From Sitta carolinensis (lineage: Eukaryota; Chordata; Aves; Passeriformes; Sittidae), in contig CM063284.1 of NCBI GenBank assembly GCA_032173965.1, positions 60,882,863 through 60,946,862 on the forward strand: a stretch of DNA of 64,000 nucleotides, in the 5' to 3' direction. The notes beneath the pieces were generated by a model. The model saw only the letters and a list, made by a program, of their open reading frames with translations, searched no databases and had not been told where the DNA came from. The translations under genes and the position numbers were made by a program. Below are positions 9,300 through 21,029 of this stretch, piece by piece (the stretch's first letter is position 1; each line of letters opens with the position of its first letter).

Positions 9300-10962
9300 T
9301 CAGCATATTTATATGTATCTGTATACAAACAGAAATTATGCAGAGGTTTTGGAAACAGATACTGTGTTTAAAACAGTTCTGGGAGTCTGGGATATTGCAA
9401 AGATATGACATACAGCAAAGTAACCCTGATATCTTTCATTTTCCTTTTCACACCACACTGATTCCTCTGTACTCTGTCTGACTTGGTTCCCTCTATACTT
9501 GTGAGTTTAAACAACAAGACTGTTGTTTCACAAAACCCATACTTGAATGGCTCTTGTTACCAGTAATTGATTGAAAGCTTTCCTAAATAAAACCAGCTCT
9601 CACCTGTTTATTTTTAAAGGGCCTCTGTTAGTCGCTGAATTTATCATTCTGTCAGTGAGTTAGATGTTGACAAGAGGTTCTGACTTCACTGCTCCAAGCA
9701 GCTGAACAGCATGAAGAGTGCCACCATCACTGTATCCACCACGTTCCACTAGATCACTCACCATCCCTCTTTCAGTTAGGTGTCTCTTCACTCAGAAACC
9801 TTATACCATCCAGGCTACAAATACATTTATCAGGGTAATCAAATACATCTCTATCACACATCCATGTGTAAAAAGGGCACAACTGAGGATCCAAGATAAC
9901 AGTAAGAAGTCAGGTGCTGCTCCAGTTGCCCTGTCATCACCTTCTCATTCACATTATTTACAGAAACAGATAATACTGGCTCATTCTTTAGTGTCAAACC
10001 ATATTTTTAAGTCATAGTGGGTCTATGTCTTTTTCCTTTTGCTTAAAATTATAGTGGCTTCACAGACACTCTCCTATGTGTCTTTACAAAGTTTGACTTG
10101 TGTGAAATAAGGATGGTGCACAAGCAATACAATAGTCACAGATTTCCTTCCTGCAATGAAAGGTAGATTTATGTGATAAGAGAAAATTAGTGATTGTCTT
10201 CAAACAAGGAGACCTAAAGTAGTCTTCACCTCAGATACTACCACACTATGTGTGCTGCTACATGTAGCTTTCTAACATTAGAAGTCATTGTACCACTCAG
10301 CATCTTTTTGATGGAGCCCAGTACTTCTGCATACATATTACTGATTTTTCTAAGAGGTTAATCTGTTTGTTGCACACAAACAACTTCTAAGAACAAGTGT
10401 TAAAGTTTTGAAGTTGGAGGGAGGCAAAGAGAGATGTCCCTGACAAGCCCAAGCATAAAGAAAGGTTAGATTTCTCTATAAAGTCAGGTTTCCCCGAATA
10501 CTGTTTAACATATTAGTTCTCTTAAAACACTACTGAGACAGTTATGTTTTTCACATGTTTTAGGAATATAAACTGAAAATTCTGGTAAATTCGTTCAAAA
10601 TCTGAATGAAGATATAGAACATTATACAGAATATCTAAGCCACAACAGAAAGCACATTAGAAGCCATATACTAGTAACTAGCATTCTTCAAGGACAATAT
10701 CTAAAATGCTGCCTTCTACATCCAGTCAGATTCACTTTCATTTACAATTAATACCACTTTGTGTATTTAGGTTCACGCTGGAGAGGTTGAAAATGACATT
10801 TACACTCCATGGGATGGCCTTCCATCCCTGCAGCTTGCTGATGAGGACTCCAGACTCTTTGCCTTTTACAACCTGCTGCACTGCCTACGCCGAGATTCCC
10901 ACAAAATCGACAACTATCTCAAAGTTTTGAAGTGTCGCCTAATCCATGACAACAATTGTTGA
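4850..10962 (+). CDS. PRL: Prolactin, complete five-exon gene
   Basis: Prolactin is a secreted pituitary hormone of the growth hormone/prolactin family. It is a four-helix bundle that signals through the cytokine-type prolactin receptor, and in birds it controls incubation and parental behaviour. Joining 4850-4877, 6622-6803, 7184-7291, 8719-8898 and 10771-10962 gives 690 nt, that is 229 codons plus TGA, the known avian prolactin length. All introns are GT-AG. The first is phase 1 and the rest phase 0, the usual layout of the family. The first 30 residues form a signal peptide with a Leu/Val-rich core, and the mature chain of 199 residues begins LPICPNG. All six conserved cysteines are present (mature 4, 11, 58, 174, 191, 199). 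There are two possible N-glycosylation sites, Asn6-Gly-Ser and Asn56-Ser-Cys. No frameshift or stop is seen, so the gene looks functional. Identification is by recognition of the protein; the species is unknown. Confidence 0.98.
4878..6621 (+). other. PRL: PRL intron 1
   Basis: GT-AG intron of 1744 bp splitting a Gly codon of the signal peptide. Apart from the homopurine tract at 5900-6209 I see nothing coding in it. Confidence 0.93.
5900..6209 (+). repeat. 310-bp homopurine (A/G) tract in PRL intron 1
   Basis: The plus strand is purine throughout except for a single C at 5936. It starts with GGAGG and an A run, then GAGA-type units, then mostly AAAG/AAG-type units. Long homopurine tracts can form triplex (H-DNA) structures. 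The Lys/Arg/Glu-rich frames read through it are artefacts of composition. Confidence 0.95.
6622..6803 (+). CDS. PRL: PRL coding exon 2 (signal peptide core and N terminus)
   Basis: The 182-nt exon lies between the acceptor GAACAG|GT and the donor TTT|GTAAGT. It completes the Gly codon begun in exon 1, then encodes the hydrophobic signal core, the expected cleavage after VTS, and mature residues 1-40 ending in MFNEF. It holds the N-terminal disulfide pair Cys4/Cys11 and the start of helix 1 ([19 protein letters not shown]). Confidence 0.97.
6804..7183 (+). other. PRL: PRL intron 2
   Basis: Short GT-AG intron of 380 bp between exons 2 and 3. No repeat or other feature noticed. Confidence 0.93.
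7184..7291 (+). CDS. PRL: PRL coding exon 3 (helix 1-2 loop)
   Basis: The 108-nt exon (36 codons, phase 0 at both ends) lies between CTGCAG|GAT and CAT|GTAAGT. It encodes mature residues 41-76, including Cys58, which is known in the family to pair with Cys174. Asn56-Ser57-Cys58 forms a non-canonical N-X-C sequon. Confidence 0.97.
7292..8718 (+). other. PRL: PRL intron 3
   Basis: GT-AG intron of 1427 bp, AT-rich, with short A runs (for example near 7746-7756 and 8202-8214). No interspersed repeat recognised. It ends in the tandem GAGCAG acceptor. Confidence 0.92.
8719..8898 (+). CDS. PRL: PRL coding exon 4 (helices 2 and 3)
   Basis: The 180-nt exon (60 codons, phase 0 at both ends) encodes mature residues 77-136, from [15 protein letters not shown] to GMEKIVGR. 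The acceptor is GAGCAG|CAT, a tandem NAG-NAG arrangement; the second AG gives the family-standard protein. The donor is CGG|GTAAGT. Confidence 0.97.
8899..10770 (+). other. PRL: PRL intron 4
   Basis: GT-AG intron of 1872 bp containing a TA dinucleotide microsatellite near 9256-9296. Otherwise unique AT-rich sequence with no coding signal. Confidence 0.93.
9254..9296 (+). repeat. (TA)n microsatellite in PRL intron 4
   Basis: About 20 TA/AT dinucleotides in a row, preceded by a degenerate ATATGCATATG stretch. Likely length-polymorphic. Confidence 0.93.
10771..10962 (+). CDS. PRL: PRL coding exon 5 (helix 4, C terminus, stop)
   Basis: The exon begins after TATTTAG| and runs 63 codons to TGA at 10960-10962. 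It carries Cys174 (LLHCLRR), Cys191 (VLKC) and the terminal Cys199. The first residues after the junction (mature 139-149, [11 protein letters not shown]) differ clearly from chicken. The rest of helix 4 is nearly invariant among birds. Confidence 0.97.
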   Translation, partial: VHAGEVENDIYTPWDGLPSLQLADEDSRLFAFYNLLHCLRRDSHKIDNYLKVLKCRLIHDNNC

Positions 10963-11222
10963 GTACTTATGGGCCTGATCACGTACTGAAATCATTCAAT
11001 GTGTGTTCTTAATACTTTGCCACTTCATGAAAATCACATACTGTGCAGTACCTGTATCATCAGTAACTTTCAGGCATGTTTGTATGAATTCTGGCTGCAA
11101 AAATTAGCAACACGTGTTGGTGCTTTAAAATATTCCCAACTACTTGTATGACAAGAAAACATCTTTCTGTCTAATCTCCTCCCCTAGTAGTATTTCAGTG
11201 ATAAACAGGTCATGCAAATACA
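10963..11222 (+). other. PRL: PRL 3' untranslated region
   Basis: AT-rich sequence between the stop codon and the poly(A) signal. No repeat or open frame of note. The extent is inferred from the AATAAA. Confidence 0.75.
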
Positions 11223-11228
11223 AATAAA
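11223..11228 (+). terminator. PRL: PRL polyadenylation signal
   Basis: A canonical AATAAA lies 261 bp after the PRL stop codon, giving a predicted 3' UTR of about 280 nt with cleavage near 11240-11255. No earlier AATAAA was noticed in the 3' UTR. Confidence 0.85.
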
Positions 11229-11249
11229 AATGTTCTTAAATCCAAAAGC

Positions 11250-13410
11250 ATGTAACACTGGGTGGTATCAGTGAATGAAAAATAGATGGAATGGTTTATG
11301 CCTTTAACAGTAACTTCTCTCTTGGGATCTCAATCTCCAGTTACTGATGATAGGTTTTCTTATTTGCATTGGTCTTTACACCCTCTCCAAAAATAGAGGA
11401 AACAAAAAGAAGAGACATAAAAAAGCAGATTAATCACCTATTACACTAAACTACCCTAAAGTGAAATTACGGTCTGAAATCCAATCTGCTTAGATCAATT
11501 CTTTTACTCTGTACAAAATCTGCCAGAGTAGGGAGAGAAAGGTTAAGAAATCCATCCTGGCTAACACAGCCATTGATTCCCCATGTAATTCATGGAGAGA
11601 GAAAACAAATCCAGAATTTTAAGGACAGAGATCCAGATATATCTATGTCTCTACAGATGAGAAAAGGCATTTCCAAGGGAAGGTTCATTATATTTGAGGG
11701 AACCATCTGAGGGCAAAGGAACCAAGTTGATTCAGTAGGTCTCAAAAAGGAAATAATGGACATTCATATCATATCCATCTACCTTTCACATTCCTCCTAA
11801 GCAATATGGTGGTTGCAGTTACATGGAGAATTTTGAAGTCATAAAAAGGCTCCAGCTCAGCTGAGGTGTCTTTTGCCCTAAACCAAATGTGTCTCCATTC
11901 TCTTTGCTCTGAGTCAAAAAGCTTTTAGGGCACTCATTTGAAAACACTACAGTTACACATTGAAAATGTGGAAAGATCAGAACAATTGACTACTTTTGAA
12001 AAAATTTGGCCTGCAGTCGCACAAGTAAGAAGCCACATAGTAACAGAAGCCCTTGACCGTACCTTATATTGTCTTTGTAAGTAATAAAAAAACTCAGACT
12101 TCATCACAGACTTTTAGCAAACAGGAGCTTAATTTCCAATCAGATCCTCCTGGAGTTGGCTTTCAATTAGACAAGCATGCTGCATGGCTTCAGGTTGGAG
12201 CCAGCTCAGAGAAAGAGTGAAACACCAGAGAAGATGGGTTTGAGGGCTTAAGCCTTTCATTACCATAACAGAATAAGCACAGCCATAATAGGTATTTACA
12301 TAAGAGATTAGACAATACCAACTGCTTGAAAGGTCTCATTTTAGCCATCTTTAAAAGAACACGATGATACTTGCATTTCTAATTGTGCATATATATAATG
12401 GCCTTTTAATCTCTTCATGTTTTCAATTATTGATTGCCTCAGGCTTTATCTGGAAAAGTATACACTCAGCCAAATTTTAGTCTTTTAAAAAAAATCACCT
12501 TTACAGTAAGCAAATTCCTTGTAGCACAGTAACAATTGACATATTTCATAAGCTCTAAAATGTACAAAACCTGGGACATATACAACAGCAGTTTAATAAC
12601 ACACAGCTGTACAGCACAGCCAAGGAAGAAAATGGGTAAAATTTGCCAGGCAAAATGCAAGTGTCCCAACTAGGATTTAAAATGGTTATAATATTCTGCT
12701 TTTTGTTGTAATGCCAATGGAAGGAGGAAAAAAAAAAAAAACATTTTAAAGGAAAGGGAAAAAAAGAAAAAGAAAAAATGTCCTTTGTAATTATCATAAG
12801 TGCTTAGAATTACAGTGCGAGTCCTTATTGAAAAGAAAACATGAATAATGGGACTAGTCTGTATTGAGCTGGAAAAACAATTATGTCTCACTGAGCAAAC
12901 TCCTACCTCAGAATCTCTTTAGAATTCAAAAGCAACTTGATTAATAGGGCAGACATTCATAATTTTACACTTACATGACTAGATCTAAAACAATGACTTT
13001 CATTAACTGCTTAAAAATTACAGTGCTAAAACAACTGTTTAAAACTTGCAAGCACTGGCTTTATTGCAGCCTATTTTAGCGCAATTATGAATTTTTAATT
13101 TCATAAGGAAAGATACAAGCGGATGACAAAAAAAGGATCTAAACAACTGAAAAGCTATCTGTTTTGCAGCTGCTTAACTAAAGTAGCATTAAAAACTGAT
13201 CTGGTTAATATTCTGAGTCATCACAGATGTCACAGAGAGACATAGAAGCCCATGAACACATTCAGAGCTATGCCTTCCCTGTGAAGTGCCCTGCCATGGA
13301 CAAACCCTTCAGACTCTCAGTGTTCAAGCCACAATATGGGTCAAGTGGATAATCTATTTCTTAGAGCTGCTAGTAGAACAATATATACTTACCTTACTAT
13401 TAATAGACAG
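11250..13410. other. Intergenic AT-rich sequence 3' of PRL
   Basis: No exon, RNA gene or interspersed repeat recognised. An interrupted purine stretch lies near 12720-12780. Confidence 0.6.
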
Positions 13411-13414
13411 ATAC

Positions 13415-13628
13415 TAAGAAAAATGTCTTCGCTGTGAGGGTGGTGAGGCACTGGAACAGGTTACCTAAAGACGTTGTGAATGCCCCATCCCTGGCAATGT
13501 TCAAGGTCAGGCTGGGCTCTGAGCAGACTGGTCTAGCAAATCCCTGACCACAAGGGGACCAGCTATTTATCTAAAGATGATTTTTAAGGCCCTTTCCAAA
13601 TCAGGCTAATTCTATGACTCTATATATC
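13415..13628 (+). mobile_element. CR1 3' end fragment
   Basis: GGTGGTGAGGCACTGGAACA followed by diverged versions of the CR1 tail (CCCATCCCTGG, GGGCTCTGAGCA, CTTTCCAAAT, ATTCTATGACTCTAT). Plus orientation, about 210 bp and 5'-truncated. A spacer of about 40 bp unlike the usual tail suggests divergence or a small insertion. Confidence 0.9.
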
Positions 13629-13629
13629 A

Positions 13630-14968
13630 TGTATCTAACATTTTTAATTAGTGCATGTTTGTAAGTAATGAGCAACTATTGTCTTTTGTCCAATACGAAA
13701 TTACATAGTGAAACTCTTATACTACAAAAAACTGAACTTAATACAAGCATGTCCTTTCTAAGTAAAAGAAACTGATATGTAAAAGCTTTTTATTTCAAGT
13801 GTATTAACCTCTGGCTACTTCATGAAATGACTAGTTTTCTAATTATTTATTTAATGCCCAAATTTGCCATGTTTAAAAATGTAACTTCTGTTCATTTAAA
13901 ATTGCATAGCTACAGGAATGGAAAGGTCCACTTAGCTGATACAGGTTCTGTTCTTTTTTTTAATTATATTCACGCTTCCATAGATGGCACTAAATTTAAG
14001 ATAACACTTCGTGACATGAAATCTAAATTGTGGGAACTTTAAGCCAGTTCATCACTGAGAGCATTTATCACTGAACACAACAGAGCAGCATAGATACACA
14101 AAACAGAAATCTGACTTGCTATTCATATGTGTTTCTAGACTCTAGGATGATAGGTAACCACTGGAGCAAACAGAATAATTCTGAGGATGATTTTAAAGCA
14201 AATAAGGGAAGATTTTATTGTCAATATATGTCATTTAGAATCAGCAGTTTAACTAATAATATGATATGATAACCTTCCTATCATCCTTTTTTATCCCTCT
14301 TTTTCATTTGAGATCCTAAAAAACTCCAGATTTTGCCTATAGCTTGGCACCTCTTCTGTACAATAGAGTTGACCTTTATAATATTATTTCAAAGACAATC
14401 CACGATTCTGATAACAAGGGATATACAGTATAAAATCCACACATCTTCTGAATTTAATTTCTGAACAACAGAAATTCTCTGAGGGCTACATTTTAAATGG
14501 AGTCTACTTATTATAAATGAAATGTATACGAGCAACCAATTACATCAGAAATGTAAATGTGGTAATAATATTTATGTATAAATCCATACACTAAAAGAAT
14601 CTAACAGTACACTCATGAATGGAAATAACATCACAGGCATTCACATTCTCACTGAAACTACTGGGTTTGCTGATCTGTAAAGCTATTAGCATGTATGACT
14701 ATTTCTGTCTCAAGCTCTAAATGACTTGTGCCTGCAAATCACTTTGCTAAATCTTGAAGACTGATGTTGAGCCTCAATGTTCAATTCAACTGAAATTTAA
14801 GATTGACTGCACACAGATTTATTTTAAGAACTAAAAAAGGTTTAAAAACAACAGTATTAAAATGTAATGACACTCTTTTGAGTTTCTTCATGTTCATATC
14901 CATCTTGTTAAAGGTTTGACGTTGGTACAAGGCCAGTGCCCCTATGACGATATACTGTCTCTGGTATC
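13630..14968. other. Intergenic AT-rich sequence
   Basis: No gene or repeat recognised. Confidence 0.55.
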
Positions 14969-15107
14969 TGTTGTGAGACGTGATTAAAAACAGAGCAAAA
15001 CAGTTTCTAATTTAGAAAGCAAAAGGAAAAAAAAGAACTTTATTACTTATAATAGGCAAAGAAGACACATACAGAAGAACATGGAAACTTTAAAAAACAC
15101 TCTTCCT

Positions 15108-15119
15108 CCCCCCCCCCCC
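15108..15119 (+). repeat. C12 homopolymer
   Basis: Twelve cytosines in a row within the LTR-like block. Confidence 0.9.
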
Positions 15120-15901
15120 ACTAGTTCTCAACCTAACAAAACAAACTGAAAATTCCTCATCACGTTACCACCTTTTAGATAATTAATCTTTAGTCCATTA
15201 CCACCCTTCCGATAATCAGTACTCAGTTCATTGAGGAGAGATAGGAGTCCTTCTTGCACCACATCGTGGCCTCTTCTTCCATGTCCAGTGCTCTCACCAC
15301 TGTGCATGGACCAGAGCTGCTTCTAAGGTTTTTCTTTTTAAAGATGCTTTGGTTAGTTCCAAGAAACGACAGCTTCTCAATTTTGGGACACCAGTCCCCC
15401 CCCAATATTACCCCCTGGGGCCGAGGGGCCTTGAGAACAGAGCTCTTCCTCTCATCTCTGTTCACACTACTGTCCACTCTTGGCTCTAAGCCAATGCCTC
15501 TCCCCAGATACAGCTTCTATGTTACAGAAAAGAAATGAGTCCGTCCATGGCTATACAAAAAAGTCCAGCCAAAGGCCACTCTATCATCTCCTCCCACTTA
15601 GGATTCTTTTCAGCATTCTCTGACAATCTTCTACTTGTACAAACTTTCATCATCTTTGCTTAGTTCTTTCTATCTTTCTTCTTCAAATTCAGGAGGATTA
15701 GCATTTATAAAGTTTTCATCATCTACAAAAAGGGTTAAAATCTTGGGCTTTGTTTCCTCAGAACTCTCACAGTATCTTTGCTGCTGGGCACTCTTCTCAC
15801 GCCACCCCCCCATACTCCTTCGGCCGTGCTGTCTAGTTGTTGATATCAAATTTCAAGGTGACGGAGATCACAGACACGGTTTCTCAGTTTCTCTCTCTCC
15901 G

Positions 15902-15921
15902 GGGAGGGGGGGGGGGGGGGG
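15902..15921 (+). repeat. G-run (G16), possible G-quadruplex
   Basis: Sixteen uninterrupted guanines at 15906-15921 preceded by GGGA. Exact length in the assembly may be unreliable. Confidence 0.85.
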
Positions 15922-16214
15922 AAGGGAAAAGAAGGCTGTCTGATGCCTCTCAAGGTTTTTGTACTCTCTCCACCCTTCCATCCTGCAGGATTTTTCCTCT
16001 CCCCCTCTGTGCCCAAGGTTCCAGCCTACCTCACCCAGGCCGCATGGCTTCCCCTCCCCCGCCCAGCCAGCCGCTGGGCAGGGAGATCCCTCCGTCCGCA
16101 GGGACCGGAACCAAGAGAGAGCTTTCCGGGAGCCCTCTGCTTTTAACCCCTTGTGTTCTCAGAGGCGGATCCTTGTCCTCAGTGGCCACACCAGATGCCA
16201 GTCTTTAAACCTGA

Positions 16215-18800
16215 GCACTCATTGGTTTGACCACTGAAGTTCAAAAAACTCATTTTTTTCTAAACTACGACACATCTTAAGAAATAAGGCCAAATTCAAC
16301 ATCAGTCTTGGAAAACAGTAAGTGTTAGCCATGGTTTTTCAACTTTTTTTCCCCAAACAACTCAATGACTACCAGATAACATTTTAACAATATCTATTAT
16401 TATTAGGGTTTTAAGGCAATATTAAGATACATCCTCCATACCTAAATACTAAAAAAAATGTCATTTTTTTCATGGTAATTTTTTGTTTCCTTTCCTGCAT
16501 TCAACTATGGGAAGAAAATGAAAACAGACAAGCAATGGTGCCTAATGTCCACTGAATTGTATCTTTTATTCCATACAGTGAAAGCAGTACATCCTGTCTT
16601 TATTTTTGATGAAAAAAAGTAAGAATTCTGACTTCTCCCATTTGACTTTTGGGACACACAATTAATGCAAGGCCATTTGAAGAATACAGAGCCCCCCTTC
16701 TAATCTACACTTTTAATGCACATTGAGGGAAGCAAAAAAAACATGTTGCTTACATTGTCACCAATTGTTTTTCTTGCCCTTTTAATCTCCCACAAATCCC
16801 ATGCTAACATTCTGGGGTTTAGGAAGACATGTCTTGGACAGAACCTTTACTGCAAATTCCCACCTTTTCAATATTCTCAATATTGTCATTTTATAAACAT
16901 GATAACATAGTAGTCAAAATTCGTTAAAGAACACTTTTATGACAAATTCTTCACTAAATTTCATCAAGTTGGCTACCAGAAAGTAGCTTGCCAAGCATAA
17001 AAACGAACAGCATTTACCGACAATATTTAATAATAGTAGTCCCTCAAAAACAGAATTTTCTTATCAAACATTACCACACTAATTACGGGAACAGTTTTCC
17101 CTTTTTAATAAATGATAAGGTTCATTACACTGAAGAGTTCAGATCACTTATTAATTCAAAAGTGACAGTGTGAGTCATCAAAAATGCTAAGAGCACTCAT
17201 TCAAGCATATCAAATAAGCTGTAAAGTTCATACCATTTGTACCATATACCACATCTTGCAAAGATGTTTACAAATACTAAATAGATATGACGCATGTGCT
17301 CTCAAAGAATAGGAATTGATTCACACACTAAGCTTAAAAATATTCCCATTCGATTATGGAGTATTTTTCTCTATCAGTATTACTATCAATATTACTATCT
17401 CCCTCCAGCTTTCAGTGTCAAATAATAATACTATCTATTTAACAGTATTATCAGAATTACTAGACCCATACTCATCAACCAAGTCACTGTTACTGTACAC
17501 TAAGGTGGAAGAAAAAAGGAGCCCTTCCCAACAAGGTCCTGCTCTGTTTATTTATAATTCAAACAAGTAGGAAAGTGTGGTACACAACACGCTTGTCCCT
17601 CTGCCCATGTTTTCACTCATTTGCTAAGGTAGAAATAGCTCCTGAAATATATATAGATATTATTGTGCTTACCTTTACTGACTTCATGTTTGAAAGCATT
17701 GTGCATGGTTTGCAGGATTAGGCCAATAATCACACATGACAATAGGCTCTTTCTTTAGCCAGATGATTGAAATAACAATAATCTTCCCCAGGACCCAGTC
17801 TTGGGAGATTTCCAGCCTGATTTCACGGATAAAAATAGTTCATACAGCACAAAAAACTTTCCAAGCTTTTGATGATTATCCAAGCCTAACTAAAGCCTCA
17901 GAATCTTTTGGATGTTCCAATATCCTGGATCTACAGCACATGTACTATAACTTAATATGACAAAAGGTACTTGAATTGATTGGATTTGCATGGCATCTTT
18001 ATGAGGTCCATGCAATAGAGACCACGGGTCCTCATGTCAATGTTAATGCAATAAGCAGCTCAGCATTTCTTTAAAGTGTTTTTTTGTGTTATTTTCAAGG
18101 AATTTGTTCTTCTGTGTCCCTGTCGCATCAAAGTGAGAAAATGAAAAGGATTCTGTTCTTTATCATCTCGTTCTAGAAAATACCTCATGGTATTAGAAAA
18201 CACTCCCATGCTCCCTCAAGTGCCATGTGATGGAAGAAAGTGCAAAGCACAGTCTGTGTTTATTGAGAGATTAGCTTTTGATGTGTGGCACCATGAAAAA
18301 TGTCATGCAAAAGCATCAGAAATGGTTTTCAAAAAGGTTAGGATACTAATTTATTTTTATTTTCACTTGAGACTCCATCTAAGTGAAAGTAATGTTTAGA
18401 TGAATATAACATGAAGAGACTAGTATCAAAACAAACCTTGAAGCTTTTAATACAGTGTTAGATACTGCTTCATGAGATGTTTTTCGTCCTCTAGAAAACC
18501 CTTTTTGTGCATGTCATAATTCAGAAAAAAAAAAAATGCTGTGCTAATGCTATGAGGGAAAAAAGGTAACTGTGTAATCATGTATACCGTGTGCATCACC
18601 TTAATATCAAGCTATGCTGTAACTGGTATAGTCTTTATATCAAAGGGATTATGAATCCTGTCTTGGCCTAAATTAAGGGTAATACCTATTTTATTGTCAT
18701 GGCATAAATCTTACCTGAGTCAAAGAATGGAAATGCTAAGGTCTTGCACATGTACTACATGTTTAGAGCGATGGTCAAGAAACCATACAAAGCATGCACT
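16215..18800. other. Intergenic AT-rich sequence
   Basis: Small open frames only, with no domain recognised. No interspersed repeat recognised. Confidence 0.55.
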
Positions 18801-18802
18801 GA

Positions 18803-19585
18803 GTCATAGAATCACTAAATGGTCTGAGTTGGAAGGATTATCCTGTCAACGGCCCTTACAATGGACTGGGACATTCTCTAGACCAAGTTGCTCAAAGCAT
18901 CATTCAACCTGACCTTGAACACTTGTGATAGTGAAGTACCTACATCTTCTTTGAGAAACGTTTCAGCATCTCGCCACCCTGGTTTTTAAAAATTTCATCC
19001 TTTTATTTGATCTAATTCTACCCTCCTTCAGTCTTAAACTGTTGTCCCTTGTCACTACAGGACAAAACACCCTGTTTACATACTGAAGGGGACAAGTTCT
19101 CCCTGGAACCCTCTGCTCTTCAGGCTAAACAGCCCCAGCTTTCACCGTCTTTCTTCACACGGGAGATGTTCCAGCCAGCAGATCATCTTTGTGACCCTCT
19201 TTTGGATCTGCTCTAACAGTACTTGTACTGGGCACCCAAAAACTGGGCACAGTCCTCCAGGTGGCATTTCACAACGGCAGAGTAGAATGGACAACACCGT
19301 CTCTCTCAACCTGATGGCCAAACTTCCTTTGATGAAGAGTGTGATTGACTTTCTGGGTTAAAAGTGCACATTGCCAGTTCATATCCAATTTTTTAACCAC
19401 TGGTATCCCCAGGCCCTTCTATAGAGGGCTGCCCTAAACCCAGGCTGGATTGATGCTGGGGATTGCTGTGACCCAGGAGCAGGACTTTGCACTTGGGCTT
19501 GTTGAACCTCCTGAGGTTTGCATGGGCTCATTTCTCGAGCCTGTCAAGGTCTCTCTGGATGGCATTCCTTCCCCCCAGCAAATCA
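18803..19585 (-). mobile_element. CR1 retrotransposon, 5'-truncated, minus strand
   Basis: It begins with the complement of the CR1 tail (GAGTCATAGAATCACTAAAT) and continues through the 3' UTR and the C-terminal part of ORF2 (complement of the LFSLE-type segment near 19100-19140, and a leucine-rich frame near 19480-19520). It ends in the region complementary to the RT C-terminal side. About 780 bp and heavily diverged, with broken frames. Confidence 0.88.
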
Positions 19586-19589
19586 AAAG

Positions 19590-21000
19590 AGGAAAAATTG
19601 GTTTTAATGCCTCAGAGATGAAGGATAGTTTTGTTTGAGCTATGACCTTAAAATCAATCAGCAGTTCTTCTATTACATATACTTAATTGCAGCTGGGCAA
19701 ACAGCATTTAAATTTACTCTCCAACAAAATAGATTTATATAGTGGAAGGAGGTGGCTCTTATAAGTTTATTTTGAAAGCAGAAACTTATTTTATACTAAT
19801 CTATATACATAATCTGTAAGCTGATCCTTTTCTTTGTTGTTGCTGGTTTTTATTAAATGTGAAGTATATCACATTTTAACTGTACATATTGAAGGCATAA
19901 GGAAAATGTAACACATATGCACCTCTTTCCTAGAGCTAGTTTCAAACAGGTAGATATTCCCAAAAAGATCACAAAGTTAAGAAAATCTTAAGAAATACTT
20001 TGGACGTTTTTATATTTACCATCTCCTAAAAAACAAACACAACAGAACACAAAATGTAATTTTTACGTGCAATGACCATGTAGTAGGAAAGCTGACATTT
20101 AGCAAAGAAAAGTCTTTTCGTTTGGTTTCAGTTTTTACTTCCTCACAAATACAGAGACACTTTTAATGAAGGGTTTCTTTCCATGTGAAGATTGAAATCC
20201 GTTCTGGATTCACATTTTTTGGCAAGAAAATGAAAATTTTCAGTAAAATTACAATTTTAGTAGATAATCACTGTACTTTCTCTAATGGGAAAATTTCCAC
20301 CAAACCTCCATTTTAACAACAGTTCAAGAACTATTTTTCAGAGGGAAAAGAGACTGAGAAAACATGAAGTATGACAATAAGCTATGCAAAAGCTTTTGAG
20401 AAATGAAATGTTGTATAAAGTATATCAATACACAGTTCAAGATGAAAACATAAATGGCAACTGAACAAGAAGATGATGAATATAAGAGGGTTCATTGTAA
20501 TAGTTTTTGAAAAACAAACCTTTTTCTGGAGTCCAAAAGGAGCTGCAATTCAGCTAAGTAATATAGACATTCAAGTAACATCCAACTAACATAATAGATC
20601 CAGTAACATTGTGAGTAAAAAAGAGAGACTGTCCCAAATCTTATCCTTTTTGCTAGCTTCTACAGAGAAGAAATTCACAAGGATTCCATCAAATTCCATT
20701 TTTCTCTCTAGATAAGCTTTTTCTCTTTAGAAATTAGCAGATACTTCCCTATTTGCATTTAGTTATATGGGGTTGCAAACTACTGAGATTTCTCTAGCAA
20801 GTCTCTTCAGATGGGTTATTTCTTTCAAGGGAAACTCAATTTCATGCACAAACTGAACGCACCATTTCCACCCCACTGGATATTTTTAAAGAGCTTCCCT
20901 CTTTATCATCATCAAACTTAAGGTCCTCGAAATTCTGATGGAATCAAACTCAAACTCTGAAATTCTGCTTTAAGCAGCCATTGCAAGGTACTGAAAAATG
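19590..21000. other. Intergenic AT-rich sequence
   Basis: No gene or repeat recognised. Confidence 0.55.
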
Positions 21001-21029
21001 CAAACAATGAAGGATTAAGCCCATTTTAC

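Larger units (their letters stand above)
14969..16210 (-). mobile_element. Possible endogenous retrovirus LTR (solo-LTR-like), minus strand
   Basis: The block differs sharply from its surroundings: GC- and CpG-richer at its right end, with C12 at 15108-15119, a shorter C run near 15396-15403, and G16 at 15906-15921. On the minus strand it has a TTAAAA TATA-like element near 16141-16148 and a poly(A) signal (AATAAA complement at 15039-15044), followed by a U5-like stretch ending in CA at 14969 (plus-strand TGTTGTGAGA). That order suits an avian ERV LTR. No gag, pol or env similarity was seen, the left boundary is only plausible, the right is unclear, and no target-site duplication was found. 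The promoter-to-poly(A) spacing of about 1.1 kb is long for an LTR, so another repeat type is possible. Confidence 0.4.

Noticed and set aside
15254..16237. Several overlapping plus-strand open frames of 84-123 codons
   Set aside because: They run antisense across the LTR-like block, are Ser/Pro/Leu-rich and match no retroviral or cellular protein I recognise.
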